Of a DNA stretch of 64,000 bases, positions 1-8,378 are shown one piece after another. Source of the DNA: Flavobacterium glaciei. Its GTDB lineage: Bacteria > Bacteroidota > Bacteroidia > Flavobacteriales > Flavobacteriaceae. Below the pieces are notes generated by a model that was not told the origin of the DNA, did not search any database, and saw only the letters and a program-made list of their open reading frames with translations. The stretch spans positions 62,001 through 126,000 of the forward strand of contig NZ_QQBA01000007.1 in NCBI RefSeq assembly GCF_003350545.1, in the 5' to 3' direction. The translations under genes and the position numbers were made by a program. How positions within the stretch are numbered: the stretch's first letter is position 1; each line of letters opens with the position of its first letter.

Positions 1-705
1 CTGCATATTCTGCCATCCTTCAACATCATTGTAAACTGCCATCCTAGGATAGAACTGAGCAATTACATATAATTTGTTTCCTTCTTTTTCGAATAGCTCA
101 TAGCCCGAACGGCCACCATCTTGTCTATAGTTATTAATGTTATACCACCAATTTATAGAAAAAGTAAATCTTTCTCCTGGTTTCATTGGAGTTGCTAAAT
201 TAATACGCATCATAGTTTGATTAATCGAATAGGATAAAGGATTTCCTTTAACATCTTTAACAAACTCAATATTAAAACCACGTTCTTGTTCTTGTTTTAA
301 AAACTTATTTACGAAGTTTCCAGCAGGAAAAACTTGTTCCATTCTTTGGCTTTCAGCCAGCGGTGTTTGTGACGTTTTCGCAGCTTGATTTTGGTCTAAC
401 TGTACCCATAAATACTCTAAAGTATCTGGAGAATTATTGTAATAAGTAACCGTTTCAGACCCAGTTAATCTAGAATTTTTATCATCTAGCTCTATGTTTA
501 TCTTGTAGTCAGCCTGTTGCTGATAATAAGCTGGACCAGGAGCTCCAGAAGCTGTACGAAACATGTTAGGTGTAGCTAACAGATCATACATTTGACTAAA
601 TTTATTCGTATCGTATTTCCCTGTTTGTTTTGGCGTAACAGGTGCCGTTTTTTCTTGGGCAAATAAAATTGCGGGAAGAAGTAATAATAATGTAAATTTT
701 TTCAT
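1..705 (-). CDS. M1 family metallopeptidase, N-terminal part (runs off left edge)
   Basis: The 235 codons present begin MKKFTLLLLLPAILFAQEK, a clear Sec signal peptide, so the product is exported to the periplasm or beyond. After a linker (about residues 22-60) comes the beta-rich N-terminal domain typical of aminopeptidase N-like M1 enzymes, including YKINIELDDKNSRLTGSETV and later FYPRMAVYNDVEGWQ, which in flavobacterial M1 proteins leads into the catalytic domain. The zinc motif HExxH and the gluzincin Glu lie beyond base 1, so activity cannot be judged. It is the last gene seen in a minus-strand run, 60 bases after the DUF6702 gene, with no strong TAnnTTTG promoter between them, so cotranscription is likely. 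Family assignment rests on my recognition of the N-terminal domain rather than on catalytic residues. Confidence 0.8.
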   Translation of the reverse strand, partial: MKKFTLLLLLPAILFAQEKTAPVTPKQTGKYDTNKFSQMYDLLATPNMFRTASGAPGPAYYQQQADYKINIELDDKNSRLTGSETVTYYNNSPDTLEYLWVQLDQNQAAKTSQTPLAESQRMEQVFPAGNFVNKFLKQEQERGFNIEFVKDVKGNPLSYSINQTMMRINLATPMKPGERFTFSINWWYNINNYRQDGGRSGYELFEKEGNKLYVIAQFYPRMAVYNDVEGWQNMQ

Positions 706-765
706 AGGTGAAAGTCTGGTTAATCAGTGCGTGAAAATAATAATTTAAAACAAATTTTTCTCAAC

Positions 766-1272
766 TTATTCATATTTTAACATTCCCTTTGTTGTGGACT
801 CTGTAAAAAGTAATGTGTTTTTTACCCCAAAAACATTAAAATGCATAATATTCTGTTGTTCAGAATTTCCTTCTATGTTAATAGCATTGTAAACCTCGAT
901 TGAATTAACTTTAGGAACTTCCTTAATATTTAAATAACAGATAAGTACATCTCCTTCCATTTCTTTACTTAATAAATTCATAGGTCTAGAATGACCATTT
1001 ATTTTTATAGAGAACTTTTCGCTTAAATATTTTTTTAGCAAAATTAAATCTTCATCTGTTTCATTTTCGGAGCCTATATTGATATTTTTAGTATACTTTT
1101 TACCAACTGCGCTATTCAAATCATCAACAAAAATTCGAGCAGTGATTTGAAGCATTTTCTTTTGTGGAACATAATTTATTTGATAGAGTGCCACATAAAA
1201 TTTATGCACACTAAAAGAGGTCATCGTTAAAAATAATAGGCCAAAAAAAGTAATTAAGATTGTTTTTTTCAT
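766..1272 (-). CDS. DUF6702 family exported protein
   Basis: A 168-residue protein starting MKKTILITFFGLLFLTMTSFS, a signal peptide or N-terminal anchor, followed by VHKFYVALYQINY, the hallmark opening of DUF6702 proteins of Flavobacteriia. The rest is a small mixed alpha/beta domain without cysteines that look catalytic. DUF6702 has no known function. In this phylum the family commonly sits directly before an M1 metallopeptidase, as here, which suggests a joint periplasmic role; that link is context only. It lies between the CarboxypepD_reg-like array and the M1 gene, all on the minus strand. Confidence 0.82.
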   Translation of the reverse strand: MKKTILITFFGLLFLTMTSFSVHKFYVALYQINYVPQKKMLQITARIFVDDLNSAVGKKYTKNINIGSENETDEDLILLKKYLSEKFSIKINGHSRPMNLLSKEMEGDVLICYLNIKEVPKVNSIEVYNAINIEGNSEQQNIMHFNVFGVKNTLLFTESTTKGMLKYE

Positions 1273-1352
1273 TCGAAGCTTCTAATTGTTTTTATATCGG
1301 AATATGGTATCTCCATTCTTCCATCTTATTGTATTCAGGAATCGAGACGATT

Positions 1353-2108
1353 TCACTTTTCAAAAATAGTAATTCTTTTAAACTCTATGTTCTTAGTGAT
1401 TAAAAAATCAATTAGTAAAAATTCGTCCTCTTGTTTTAATAAAGTCTTTGACTTAGAATCATTCTCACAATAATCTAGAAAAAGTCCAATTTCTTCGTTT
1501 TTTAACTTCAATGTATGTATAAAAAAGTATTTATCAATTCCCCTAGAAACCACGTCCGAAAAATCTACATTTGAATTTAAATCGGTTTTCTGTGCCGAAT
1601 CATTCTTAAATAACTTAGAAACCATTTTAAATATTCTAACAATATCCATTCCGTTTTCTATACTTCCATCAGAAGGCATCGTTCTATTTATAGGCGAAGA
1701 TTTCGCATCGTCAAAAAATTTCAAATCCACTATACCCTGAGAATTTCCGGTTATTGGTTTTATTTCGGCTTTACGCTTCACAATTACTTCGTTTAACAAC
1801 GTAGTTTGTATTTCTAAATTAACGACAAACAAAGGTTTTAAAAAATCTTTGTCCTGAATTACAATTCTTTTAGACTTAAAAGAAGGACTTGAAACCAACA
1901 ATGTGTCTTTGGCTTTCACCAAAATATCAAAAAAACCTTGGTCACTAATAAAGGTTCTTGTTTTTGAATTTATATTAAAAACGTACCCATTATCTACAAA
2001 GGCGGATTCATTTATACACTGACCGTGCAATGACTTTCTGTTTTCATTTTGACTTTAACTAAGCTGGCAAAATAAAAGTAATCCAAGAAATTTTATTGTT
2101 GTTTTCAT
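1353..2108 (-). pseudogene. CarboxypepD_reg-like exported protein with an in-frame stop in its signal peptide
   Basis: The body (about 225 residues) resembles the three upstream neighbours: a carboxypeptidase-regulatory-like beta domain (FVDNGYVFNINSKTRTFISD, then LLNEVIVKRK) and a helical C-terminal part. Extending the same frame upstream gives MKTTIKFLGLLLFCQLS, then TAA at 2055-2057, then SQNENRKSLHGQCINES, the expected mature N-terminus. The signal peptide is therefore cut by one ochre codon; a TAT or TAC (Tyr) would give the usual YSQ cleavage region. Translation could restart at the ATG ending at 2030, but that product would lack a signal peptide and stay in the cytoplasm. Gene order and spacing (41 bases from the previous gene) indicate it belongs to the same operon. 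A sequencing error is possible. Confidence 0.72.
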
Positions 2109-2149
2109 CTAGATTGTTATCCGTTTTGTCTTTTTATTCCAGTCAATTT

Positions 2150-2899
2150 TCATTGTTTTATTTTGTCTTTGTATTCTTGTGCTAATGCTACCATAAAAAA
2201 TGAAGTTCTTTCTTCATTTTTGGATTCCAAAACTTTCAAAAAATTTTCATTTTCCACTACAAAGTATTTAAAACCATTAACATAATCAATTGGAATTCCT
2301 AGTTTTACAGTAAAATATTCTTGATTATAAATTTTAGAAATCAATTTGATATTGTGTTCTTTTTGCTCCAAAACAACTAATTTCTTAAGCCGTTTCGTTC
2401 TTCCATTGATTTTGTTTATCAGCGGATCTAGTGGCATTGTACCCCCTAACAAATTCAATAACATAATAGGCTTGAAATCTCCAGCTGTTCTCAATCGCCT
2501 TTCTGCAGGCGAATAGCTTATAGGATTCTTAGCTAAAATCCCTTGTGATACTGCATTAATTGGATTCTTATTGACAATTACCTCTTTCAACTCGGTTGCT
2601 TTCGAAGCCATTTTTATGTTTAATATATCCAACATCAAATCTTCTTCCTTGATTAACTTCCTGTGACTTATCAAATTCACCGCCGTAAAAACCAGTATGT
2701 CATTGGCTTTCGCCAAAATAAAAAATTCCCCATTACTATTTGTGATAGCTGATTTTTTGTTTACTAAATTTAAAACGTTTATTCCACTTGTATAAACCGA
2801 ATCAACTCTAATACTTCCACGAAGTAGCTTTTCAGCATCATTTTGTCCATAAAATATTTGGCACATAAAAAATAAAACTACCAGAATAGTTTTATTCAT
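2150..2899 (-). CDS. CarboxypepD_reg-like domain protein, exported (paralogue 3 of the array)
   Basis: I take the start at 2899 (MNKTILVVLFFMCQIFYGQND) because it gives a clean signal peptide; a further 12 upstream codons are open but only add charged residues. The mature part has a carboxypeptidase-regulatory-like beta sandwich (LLRGSIRVDSVYTSGINVLN through LKEVIVNKNP), the fold also found before TonB-dependent receptor plugs, then a charged helical region with the array-wide motif PAERRLRTA and a GRTKRLKKL segment. It lacks a plug or barrel, so it is not a TonB receptor. Its ATG overlaps the stop of the preceding gene by 8 bases, pointing to translational coupling. Function unknown; probably periplasmic. 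Confidence 0.72.
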   Translation of the reverse strand: MNKTILVVLFFMCQIFYGQNDAEKLLRGSIRVDSVYTSGINVLNLVNKKSAITNSNGEFFILAKANDILVFTAVNLISHRKLIKEEDLMLDILNIKMASKATELKEVIVNKNPINAVSQGILAKNPISYSPAERRLRTAGDFKPIMLLNLLGGTMPLDPLINKINGRTKRLKKLVVLEQKEHNIKLISKIYNQEYFTVKLGIPIDYVNGFKYFVVENENFLKVLESKNEERTSFFMVALAQEYKDKIKQ

Positions 2900-3620
2900 T
2901 TTCACTTGAAATGATTTTATTATAATTTTCTGCAAGTCTTACAATTAAAAACATCATCAATGTCTTGTTTTTAGATCGTAATGCATTTGCAAAACCACTA
3001 TCATCTATACAGTAATGTTGAAAATCTTTAATATAATCTGTGGGAATTTTTAAGTTTTCGATGTAATATTTGTCTTCAAAAACAATTTCTATTTTTGCCA
3101 ATAGCTGTTCTTTCTTCTCAACTATAATTTCCTTTTTCAACATGGCTTTACGACCAGAAATTGCATTCAGCAATCCATCGATACCGTTACCAGAAGTTGC
3201 TGTGTATAATTTTCTCTCAGCAGGTGTATATTTTTTTTGACCGTATGGTATGATACCTAAACTTTCCGCAGTGATAGAAGACTCATTAACAATTACTTCT
3301 TTTAGAATAATACTTTTGGGAAGCATTTTTACCGTAATAAGTTCCCGTTGCATATCTAATTTGTCGATTTTCATCCGGATGCCTTCTAAATTAACCGCAG
3401 TAAACACTAAAATATCGCCTTCTTTTGCAGTAATCACAAAGAAACCGTTCACATCAGAAAAAACCGTTTTATCCGTTGTTACATTCTCAATTGTAATGCG
3501 ATCAACCGCAACGGAATCTGCGACAATTTTGCCTCGAAGCTCTTTTACATTGCCGGTTTGAGCAAAAATAATTTGCACGAACAAAAAAACAATAAACTGT
3601 AGCGTAATTTTAATTTTCAC
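2892..3620 (-). CDS. CarboxypepD_reg-like domain protein, exported (paralogue 2 of the array)
   Basis: A 242-residue protein with an intact signal peptide (MKIKITLQFIVFLFVQIIFA, mature end QTGNVKELRG). Residues about 27-110 form the carboxypeptidase-regulatory-like domain ending in LKEVIVNESS. The C-terminal half carries the motifs shared with paralogues 1 and 3: YTPAERKLYTA, a SGRKAMLKKE segment, IPTDYIKDF and a final FLIVRLAENYNKI helix. It overlaps the upstream gene by 11 bases and the downstream gene by 8, so the three are almost certainly one translationally coupled operon. No catalytic residues are evident. The name describes the fold only. Confidence 0.72.
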   Translation of the reverse strand: MKIKITLQFIVFLFVQIIFAQTGNVKELRGKIVADSVAVDRITIENVTTDKTVFSDVNGFFVITAKEGDILVFTAVNLEGIRMKIDKLDMQRELITVKMLPKSIILKEVIVNESSITAESLGIIPYGQKKYTPAERKLYTATSGNGIDGLLNAISGRKAMLKKEIIVEKKEQLLAKIEIVFEDKYYIENLKIPTDYIKDFQHYCIDDSGFANALRSKNKTLMMFLIVRLAENYNKIISSENE

Positions 3621-4326
3621 CTGCGATAATTTCTTTATATTTATTTGCTAATTCTCCAATTAAAAATGTGGTCATTGTAACATTTTTAGATTTTAAAACA
3701 GTGATAAAACGTTCGTTTTCGATACTGTAATACTCAAATTCTTTGACGTACTCAGTAGGTATTTTTAATATATTCACGAAATAATCCGTAGTAAATAGAT
3801 TCTCCAATTGTCTTAAATAAGATTCTTTCTTTTCGACTTCAAGTTCTTTTTTAAGCATTTTTGTTCTTCCTGAAAACCAATTCAATAATGGGTCTGCTGA
3901 TATTGACCCACCCATCATGCTACCCGCATTAGCACTAGCATTAAGATGGCTGGCAGTATATAACTTTCGTTCCGCAGGTGTATAATTTTTTTGACCCTTT
4001 GGAATTATCCCCATTGAAACTGCATTGATACCACTTCTCACAATAACTTCGCGTAATTGATTTACTACAGGAATCATTTTAACAGTTAGCATTTCTTGTT
4101 CAAAATCTTTTTTGGTCAAGCCAATTCTAATTTCTTTAAACTGTCCTTGAATGATTAAAAGCGTATCTCCAACCTTAGCCAATATAGAAAAATTTCCCTC
4201 TTTATCAGTAATTAATGCTTGCTCCGTTTTTATATTTATCACATAAATCCCTTCTAAAACAGAAAAATCAGAAATCACTTTCCCTTTCAATTTTATTCTA
4301 GGAGTTTCTTGTGCTACAACATTCAT
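3610..4326 (-). CDS. CarboxypepD_reg-like domain protein whose signal peptide is split by a frameshift (paralogue 1 of the array)
   Basis: The open frame starts at an ATG encoding MNVVAQETPRIKLKGKV, which has only the tail of a signal peptide. An ATG ending at 4366 in another frame encodes MIRIVCLIFSFF and then leaves the gene. Removing one T from the six-T run at 4331-4336 joins the two into MIRIVCLIFSFLIMNVVAQ, a full signal peptide with normal cleavage. The ancestral gene was therefore probably 3610-4366. The rest has the same domain and motifs as the neighbours (LREVIVRSGINAV, YTPAERKLYTA, SGRTKMLKKE, IPTEYVKEF). A promoter-like TACTTTTA lies at 4396-4403 on this strand. As written the product would be cytoplasmic. 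This may be a real lesion, slippage in a homopolymer, or a sequencing error. Confidence 0.68.
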   Translation of the reverse strand: MNVVAQETPRIKLKGKVISDFSVLEGIYVINIKTEQALITDKEGNFSILAKVGDTLLIIQGQFKEIRIGLTKKDFEQEMLTVKMIPVVNQLREVIVRSGINAVSMGIIPKGQKNYTPAERKLYTASHLNASANAGSMMGGSISADPLLNWFSGRTKMLKKELEVEKKESYLRQLENLFTTDYFVNILKIPTEYVKEFEYYSIENERFITVLKSKNVTMTTFLIGELANKYKEIIAGEN

Positions 4327-4484
4327 TATTAAAAAAGCTAAATATTAGGCATACAATTCTAATCATCCGTTTCTAAATCTGGTTTTCGCACTTGGTAAAA
4401 GTATCTTAATGCGTTCCAAATTAATTACTAACGGGATGGTAAAAAAATGTTAATTAAAATATGAAATCAAAAAGACTGATTTAA

Positions 4485-4492
4485 TACCTTTA
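4485..4492 (+). promoter_or_regulatory. Probable -7 element for peptidase E
   Basis: TACCTTTA, one base from the Bacteroidetes consensus TAnnTTTG, 20 bases before the pepE start codon. I see no convincing -33 TTTG partner. Confidence 0.4.
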
Positions 4493-4512
4493 GCATAAAT
4501 TATTGACTAAAA

Positions 4513-5220
4513 ATGAAAAATATACTAATCGCAAGTACTTCTACTCTAGCTAACCAAAATTATCTGGAATATTTATTACCTGAATTGCAATTACACTTTC
4601 AAAACTGTAAAACTATTCTTTTTATTCCTTACGCAAGACCTGGTGGAATTTCTCATGAAGAATACACAGGTATGATAAGGCCTGCTTTTGCCAAAATAAA
4701 TAAAAAAGTAATCGGTATTCATGAGTTTGAAAATGCACCACAGGCAATAAAAAATGCAGAAGGAATTTTTACAGGAGGAGGAAACACATTTGTTTTAGTA
4801 TCACAATTATACAAAAACAATGTTATGGAAGTACTTTCAGAAACAATAAAAAACGGAACTCCTTATTTAGGAACTAGCGCTGGAAGCAACATTTGCGGAT
4901 TAACGATGCAAACTACTAATGACATGCCGATAGTATACCCACCAAGTTTTAAGACGCTGGGATTAATTCCTTTTAATTTAAATCCGCATTACCTTGATCC
5001 AGATACCTCATCTTCGCATATGGGGGAAACGCGCGAAACGAGAATAAAGGAGTTTCACGCTTACAATTCGGTTCCCGTATTAGGATTGCGAGAAGGCAGC
5101 TGGCTCGAAGTAAAAGGAGATGTAATTACTTTAAAAGGTCCTTTAACCGCAAGATTGTTTAGTCAAAATCAAATTCCCACAGAACTTGAAACAGAAACCA
5201 ACTTAAGCTACATTAAATAA
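4513..5220 (+). CDS. pepE: Peptidase E (alpha-aspartyl dipeptidase, family S51)
   Basis: A cytoplasmic serine peptidase that splits dipeptides with N-terminal aspartate. At 235 residues it has the normal family length. The nucleophile elbow GTSAGSN places Ser122, with Asp137 (NDMPI) and His159 (NPHYLDP) completing the triad; this spacing equals that of the Salmonella enzyme (120/135/157) with an offset of two. TGGGNTF at 88-94 is the conserved glycine-rich turn. No signal peptide is present, as expected. The gene stands alone, divergent from the CarboxypepD_reg-like operon, and ends in a hairpin shared with the tRNA-Gly genes on the other strand. It would act downstream of exported peptidases such as the DPP11-like enzyme at 48693, which releases acidic dipeptides; that link is inference. 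Confidence 0.93.
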   Translation: MKNILIASTSTLANQNYLEYLLPELQLHFQNCKTILFIPYARPGGISHEEYTGMIRPAFAKINKKVIGIHEFENAPQAIKNAEGIFTGGGNTFVLVSQLYKNNVMEVLSETIKNGTPYLGTSAGSNICGLTMQTTNDMPIVYPPSFKTLGLIPFNLNPHYLDPDTSSSHMGETRETRIKEFHAYNSVPVLGLREGSWLEVKGDVITLKGPLTARLFSQNQIPTELETETNLSYIK

Positions 5221-5240
5221 AATGAAACTTCTAGAAATAA

Positions 5241-5268
5241 AAAAACCTCAAACAAATGTTTGAGGTTT
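5241..5268. terminator. Bidirectional terminator between pepE and tRNA-Gly
   Basis: Perfect 9-bp stem CCTCAAACA/TGTTTGAGG (5246-5265) with an A-run on the left and a TTTT on the right, so it can end pepE on the plus strand and the tRNA-Gly transcript on the minus strand. Confidence 0.75.
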
Positions 5269-5271
5269 TGG

Positions 5272-5344
<73 letters not shown>

Positions 5345-5362
5345 ATTAAAACAGTAAAATAA

Positions 5363-5387
5363 AAAACCTCAAAATAAATTTGAGGCT
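5363..5387 (-). terminator. Hairpin between the two tRNA-Gly copies
   Basis: A 7-bp stem CCTCAAA/TTTGAGG (5367-5385) followed on the minus strand by a run of six T. It resembles the terminator after the other copy, consistent with duplication of a tRNA-plus-terminator unit. It would partly end transcription after the first-transcribed copy. Confidence 0.6.
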
Positions 5388-5390
5388 TAG

Positions 5391-5463
<73 letters not shown>

Positions 5464-5893
5464 ATTAACAACGGTGCAAATATAATTAATAAGTTTGCTT
5501 CAATGCAAGTTTTTTTCTTAAAAAATCACAAACTTAAACAGACGTTCTTTTTTAATAAAGCACATAAAAATCATAAAGAATTTAATATGAAATTATTATA
5601 TCTTTATTTCGATTAAAAAAACAATCTAAAATAATATAAAAATTATCCATTTTTGACACATTTCCTATAAGACATTACGTAATTCGGGCAGAAAAGCTAT
5701 TCTGAATTCAGGAATTAGTAGCTCAAAAAAGGTGTCAAAAGGAGTTCTGGAGAAAAACTCTTTTAAAATTTTGAGAATTATTACACAAATAGAAGTCATT
5801 AGCTTTATCGAAAAAAAAACATTTCAAGTAGAAATAGTTACTGTAAAAAACATAGATTTAGAGAACACATTGTTATACTAAAAATTAAAAATA
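5464..5893. other. 430-base intergenic region with no gene recognised
   Basis: Apart from the tRNA promoter I see no coding region with support. Two features stand out. A 9-base inverted repeat TTTTGACAC (5651-5659) / GTGTCAAAA (5732-5740) bounds about 90 bases, and a palindrome CTGAATTCAG lies inside it. A weak -7-like TAGCTTTA at 5800-5807 might serve the next gene. Confidence 0.5.
5477..5508 (-). promoter_or_regulatory. Promoter for the tRNA-Gly pair
   Basis: On the minus strand TATATTTG (5484-5477) matches the Bacteroidetes -7 consensus, and TTG at 5508-5506 lies 21 bases upstream as a -33 element. The predicted start is a few bases before the tRNA. Confidence 0.7.
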
Positions 5894-7480
5894 ATGAAAA
5901 GGTTGGTCCTACTAATATTAATTTGTGTAACCACTAGTTGTAAAAAGAAAGAACTAAAAAGTGAGGTAATCTTTAAAAACGAAATTTCAAATACTCCCGT
6001 TTTACTTCAAGACAAATCCGTTAGGATTGACTCTTCCTTGCTATCTTCTTACAATAACGAAACACTATCTAATTTTTATAAAACTACTAATTACAGAACC
6101 ATTTGGCATTCTGAAGAAAGCAGAAAAATTATTTTGGATGAATTCATTAAATCCGAAGAAGAAGGTTTAAATCCAGAGGATTACAACGTAAAAACATTAA
6201 GATATTTTGAAGAAAAATCAGCAACACTAAACGATGCTGATATTGCTAAATACGACATTTTACTGACCTCAAGTTTTCAAAAATACATTTCACATTTAAC
6301 AAACGGAAAATTAAATCCAAGAAAACTATATGCAGACTGGGATTTAAAAGAAAACGAAATTGACCTAAATGAAACCTTGACAGCTATTATGTACAGCGAT
6401 TCTTTAGCCAATAAAATAGAGCAATTGAAACCCAATCATATGGTGTACAAAAGATTAAAAAAAGCATTACAATTAATTAAGGCCTTCCCAAAAGACAACT
6501 TTAATACAATAAAATTCACAGAAATAATTTTTCCAAACGACACCAATCCCTCAATAATTGAAATTAAAAAAAGATTGACTTTCTGGAAAGAATTACGACC
6601 TCAAGACAGCTTAACAGCTATTTATAACCCAGAAACTTTGCTTGCCATAAAGAAATTTCAAAGTCGTCATGGCTTAGCCGTAGATGGAATAATTGGCCGT
6701 ACAACTATTGCCTCACTCAATTTTTCTAAAAAACAAAGAATGCAACAAGTCATAGTAAATCTTGAACGCTGGAAATGGTATCCTAAAGAAATGGGAAATG
6801 AATATATAATCATTAATATCCCTGAATATAGATTGACATTAATCAAAGATAAAGATTCACTCAGGACTCACAGGGTAATTGTAGGAAGAGAGAAAAGAAA
6901 AACACCGATATTATCCTCAAGATTAACTCAAATTGTTTTAAACCCAACATGGACGATTCCTCCCACCATTTTGAGAGAAGATGTTATACCCGCCATTTTA
7001 AAAAATAGAAGTTATTTAGTTCAATCAAATATTAAAATATATGATAGTAATGGAAAGATTGTAAGTCCTTACAACTGGAAATTATCGTTAGCTAAAAGTT
7101 ATCGTTATGTGCAAAGTCCGGGAACCATTAACTCGCTGGGAATGGTTAAAATTATTTTTCCTAATCGCTTTTCTGTTTATTTACACGATACCAATCATAG
7201 GGATTATTTCGACAAAACGTATCGCTCATTGAGTTCCGGTTGTGTCAGGCTAGAAAATCCATTAGAACTAACCGATTATTTACTAGACGATGCAATCAAT
7301 TGGAATCTCAAAAAAATAACAGAAATTCTACAGACCGAAAAAACACAATCTGCTAAAATCAAGAAAGAAGTTTTCTTTCACTCATTGTATTGGACCGCTT
7401 GGAGCGAAAACAATAAACTGATTTTCAGAGATGATATTTACAATCTAGATGCAGATTTGTATACTAAATTAAGAAATTGA
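5894..7480 (+). CDS. L,D-transpeptidase lipoprotein with peptidoglycan-binding domain (YcbB/LdtD-like)
   Basis: Predicted to make 3-3 crosslinks in peptidoglycan or attach proteins to it. Residues 1-16 (MKRLVLLILICVTTSC) form a lipoprotein signal with the acylated cysteine followed by KKKEL. An N-terminal scaffold domain (about 50-230) is followed by a PG_binding_1 domain around 230-275 (LLAIKKFQSRHGLAVDG, IIGRTTIASLN) and a YkuD catalytic domain at about 300-480. Catalytic motif: His431 (LHDTNH) and Cys450 in SSGCVRLEN; the common SHGC is SSGC here, as in many YcbB-type enzymes. The length of 528 is normal for the family. The gene runs into the opposite-strand YkuD-like gene, overlapping it by 12 bases at the 3' ends. 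Confidence 0.9.
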   Translation: MKRLVLLILICVTTSCKKKELKSEVIFKNEISNTPVLLQDKSVRIDSSLLSSYNNETLSNFYKTTNYRTIWHSEESRKIILDEFIKSEEEGLNPEDYNVKTLRYFEEKSATLNDADIAKYDILLTSSFQKYISHLTNGKLNPRKLYADWDLKENEIDLNETLTAIMYSDSLANKIEQLKPNHMVYKRLKKALQLIKAFPKDNFNTIKFTEIIFPNDTNPSIIEIKKRLTFWKELRPQDSLTAIYNPETLLAIKKFQSRHGLAVDGIIGRTTIASLNFSKKQRMQQVIVNLERWKWYPKEMGNEYIIINIPEYRLTLIKDKDSLRTHRVIVGREKRKTPILSSRLTQIVLNPTWTIPPTILREDVIPAILKNRSYLVQSNIKIYDSNGKIVSPYNWKLSLAKSYRYVQSPGTINSLGMVKIIFPNRFSVYLHDTNHRDYFDKTYRSLSSGCVRLENPLELTDYLLDDAINWNLKKITEILQTEKTQSAKIKKEVFFHSLYWTAWSENNKLIFRDDIYNLDADLYTKLRN

Positions 7481-8191
7481 TTTTGCTCCAAATTTAGAAG
7501 CTCTTGAAGGATGATAAATAAAGAAACATGATTTGTCTTTAATAACACTGATAATCTCTTTAGATAATTCAGCAGGGACAGCAGGACAGCCTTGACTTCT
7601 TCCTAATCTATGGTTATTTTTGATAAATGAATTAGAAACATAATCAGCAGCATGCATTACTACGCCTCTAGCTCTTGCATTATCATTAACTCCTTTTTCT
7701 AAACCATCTAAGCGAAGTGACATGCCGTGTTTGCCATTATAGATTTCACCAGTGGAATAAAATCCTAAACTACTTTTGAAAGATTCTGCTGAGTTTGAAA
7801 AATTAGAAGCGAATTCTTCACCTGTATTTCTTCCATGTGCTACTAGAGAATGAAACAATACATTACCAGTAGTCAAATCTATTACCCAAAGCCTTTTAGT
7901 ATTTGAGGATAAACTAAAATCTACTAAAGTTAAAATATCTTTTTTAATCAATCCTTTTTCTTTCAAGGAATAATATCCTTTTAATGCCACAGCAAAACTT
8001 TCTAATTTTGGCAAAGCAAATTTGTTAGAATGCAAATTGCTGTATGCCATTTCAATTTTAGCATCAACACTAGTTTCTAATACTTTAGCATAAACTGCTG
8101 GTTTAAAATCATTTGGCTCTGAAAGATTTGTTTTGCTTGTAAAGAAGGAAAACAACAAGAAAAAAATAATAGGAAATAGGTTATAAATCAT
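7469..8191 (-). CDS. YkuD_2-type murein L,D-transpeptidase catalytic domain protein
   Basis: The start at 8191 (MIYNLFPIIFFLLFSFFTSK) gives a signal peptide; the longer open frame to 8239 adds 16 residues that would hide it. The mature domain has hallmark segments of the YkuD_2 family: FHSLVAHGRNTGEEFASNFS, STGEIYNGKHGMSLRLDG, ARGVVMHAADYVS and the catalytic GRSQGCPAVP. This family is related to, but distinct from, the YcbB-like enzyme encoded opposite it. Likely periplasmic, acting on peptidoglycan; exact reaction not established for the family. The 3' end overlaps the convergent L,D-transpeptidase gene by 12 bases, so the two transcripts are antisense at their ends. Confidence 0.87.
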   Translation of the reverse strand: MIYNLFPIIFFLLFSFFTSKTNLSEPNDFKPAVYAKVLETSVDAKIEMAYSNLHSNKFALPKLESFAVALKGYYSLKEKGLIKKDILTLVDFSLSSNTKRLWVIDLTTGNVLFHSLVAHGRNTGEEFASNFSNSAESFKSSLGFYSTGEIYNGKHGMSLRLDGLEKGVNDNARARGVVMHAADYVSNSFIKNNHRLGRSQGCPAVPAELSKEIISVIKDKSCFFIYHPSRASKFGAKSIS

Positions 8192-8350
8192 TGATTTTCT
8201 ATAAGTTATAATTAATTCGGGACTGCAAACGTACATCAAAAAAAAAGAATCAAAACATTTTTAACAAAAATTTAGTTCATCTATAACGTATTACTAGATT
8301 AAATATTGAGGGAAAAACTACAAATAATACAGTTTCTATGTTAATTTTAT

Positions 8351-8358
8351 TATTTTTG
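8351..8358 (+). promoter_or_regulatory. -7 element for the first DUF5916 gene
   Basis: TATTTTTG matches TAnnTTTG and lies 21 bases before the ATG at 8379. Confidence 0.6.
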
Positions 8359-8378
8359 TTTAGAATCAATCCCAATTT

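Noticed and set aside
3250..3561. 103-codon plus-strand open frame
   Set aside because: Antisense of CarboxypepD_reg-like paralogue 2, which has a signal peptide and conserved domain.
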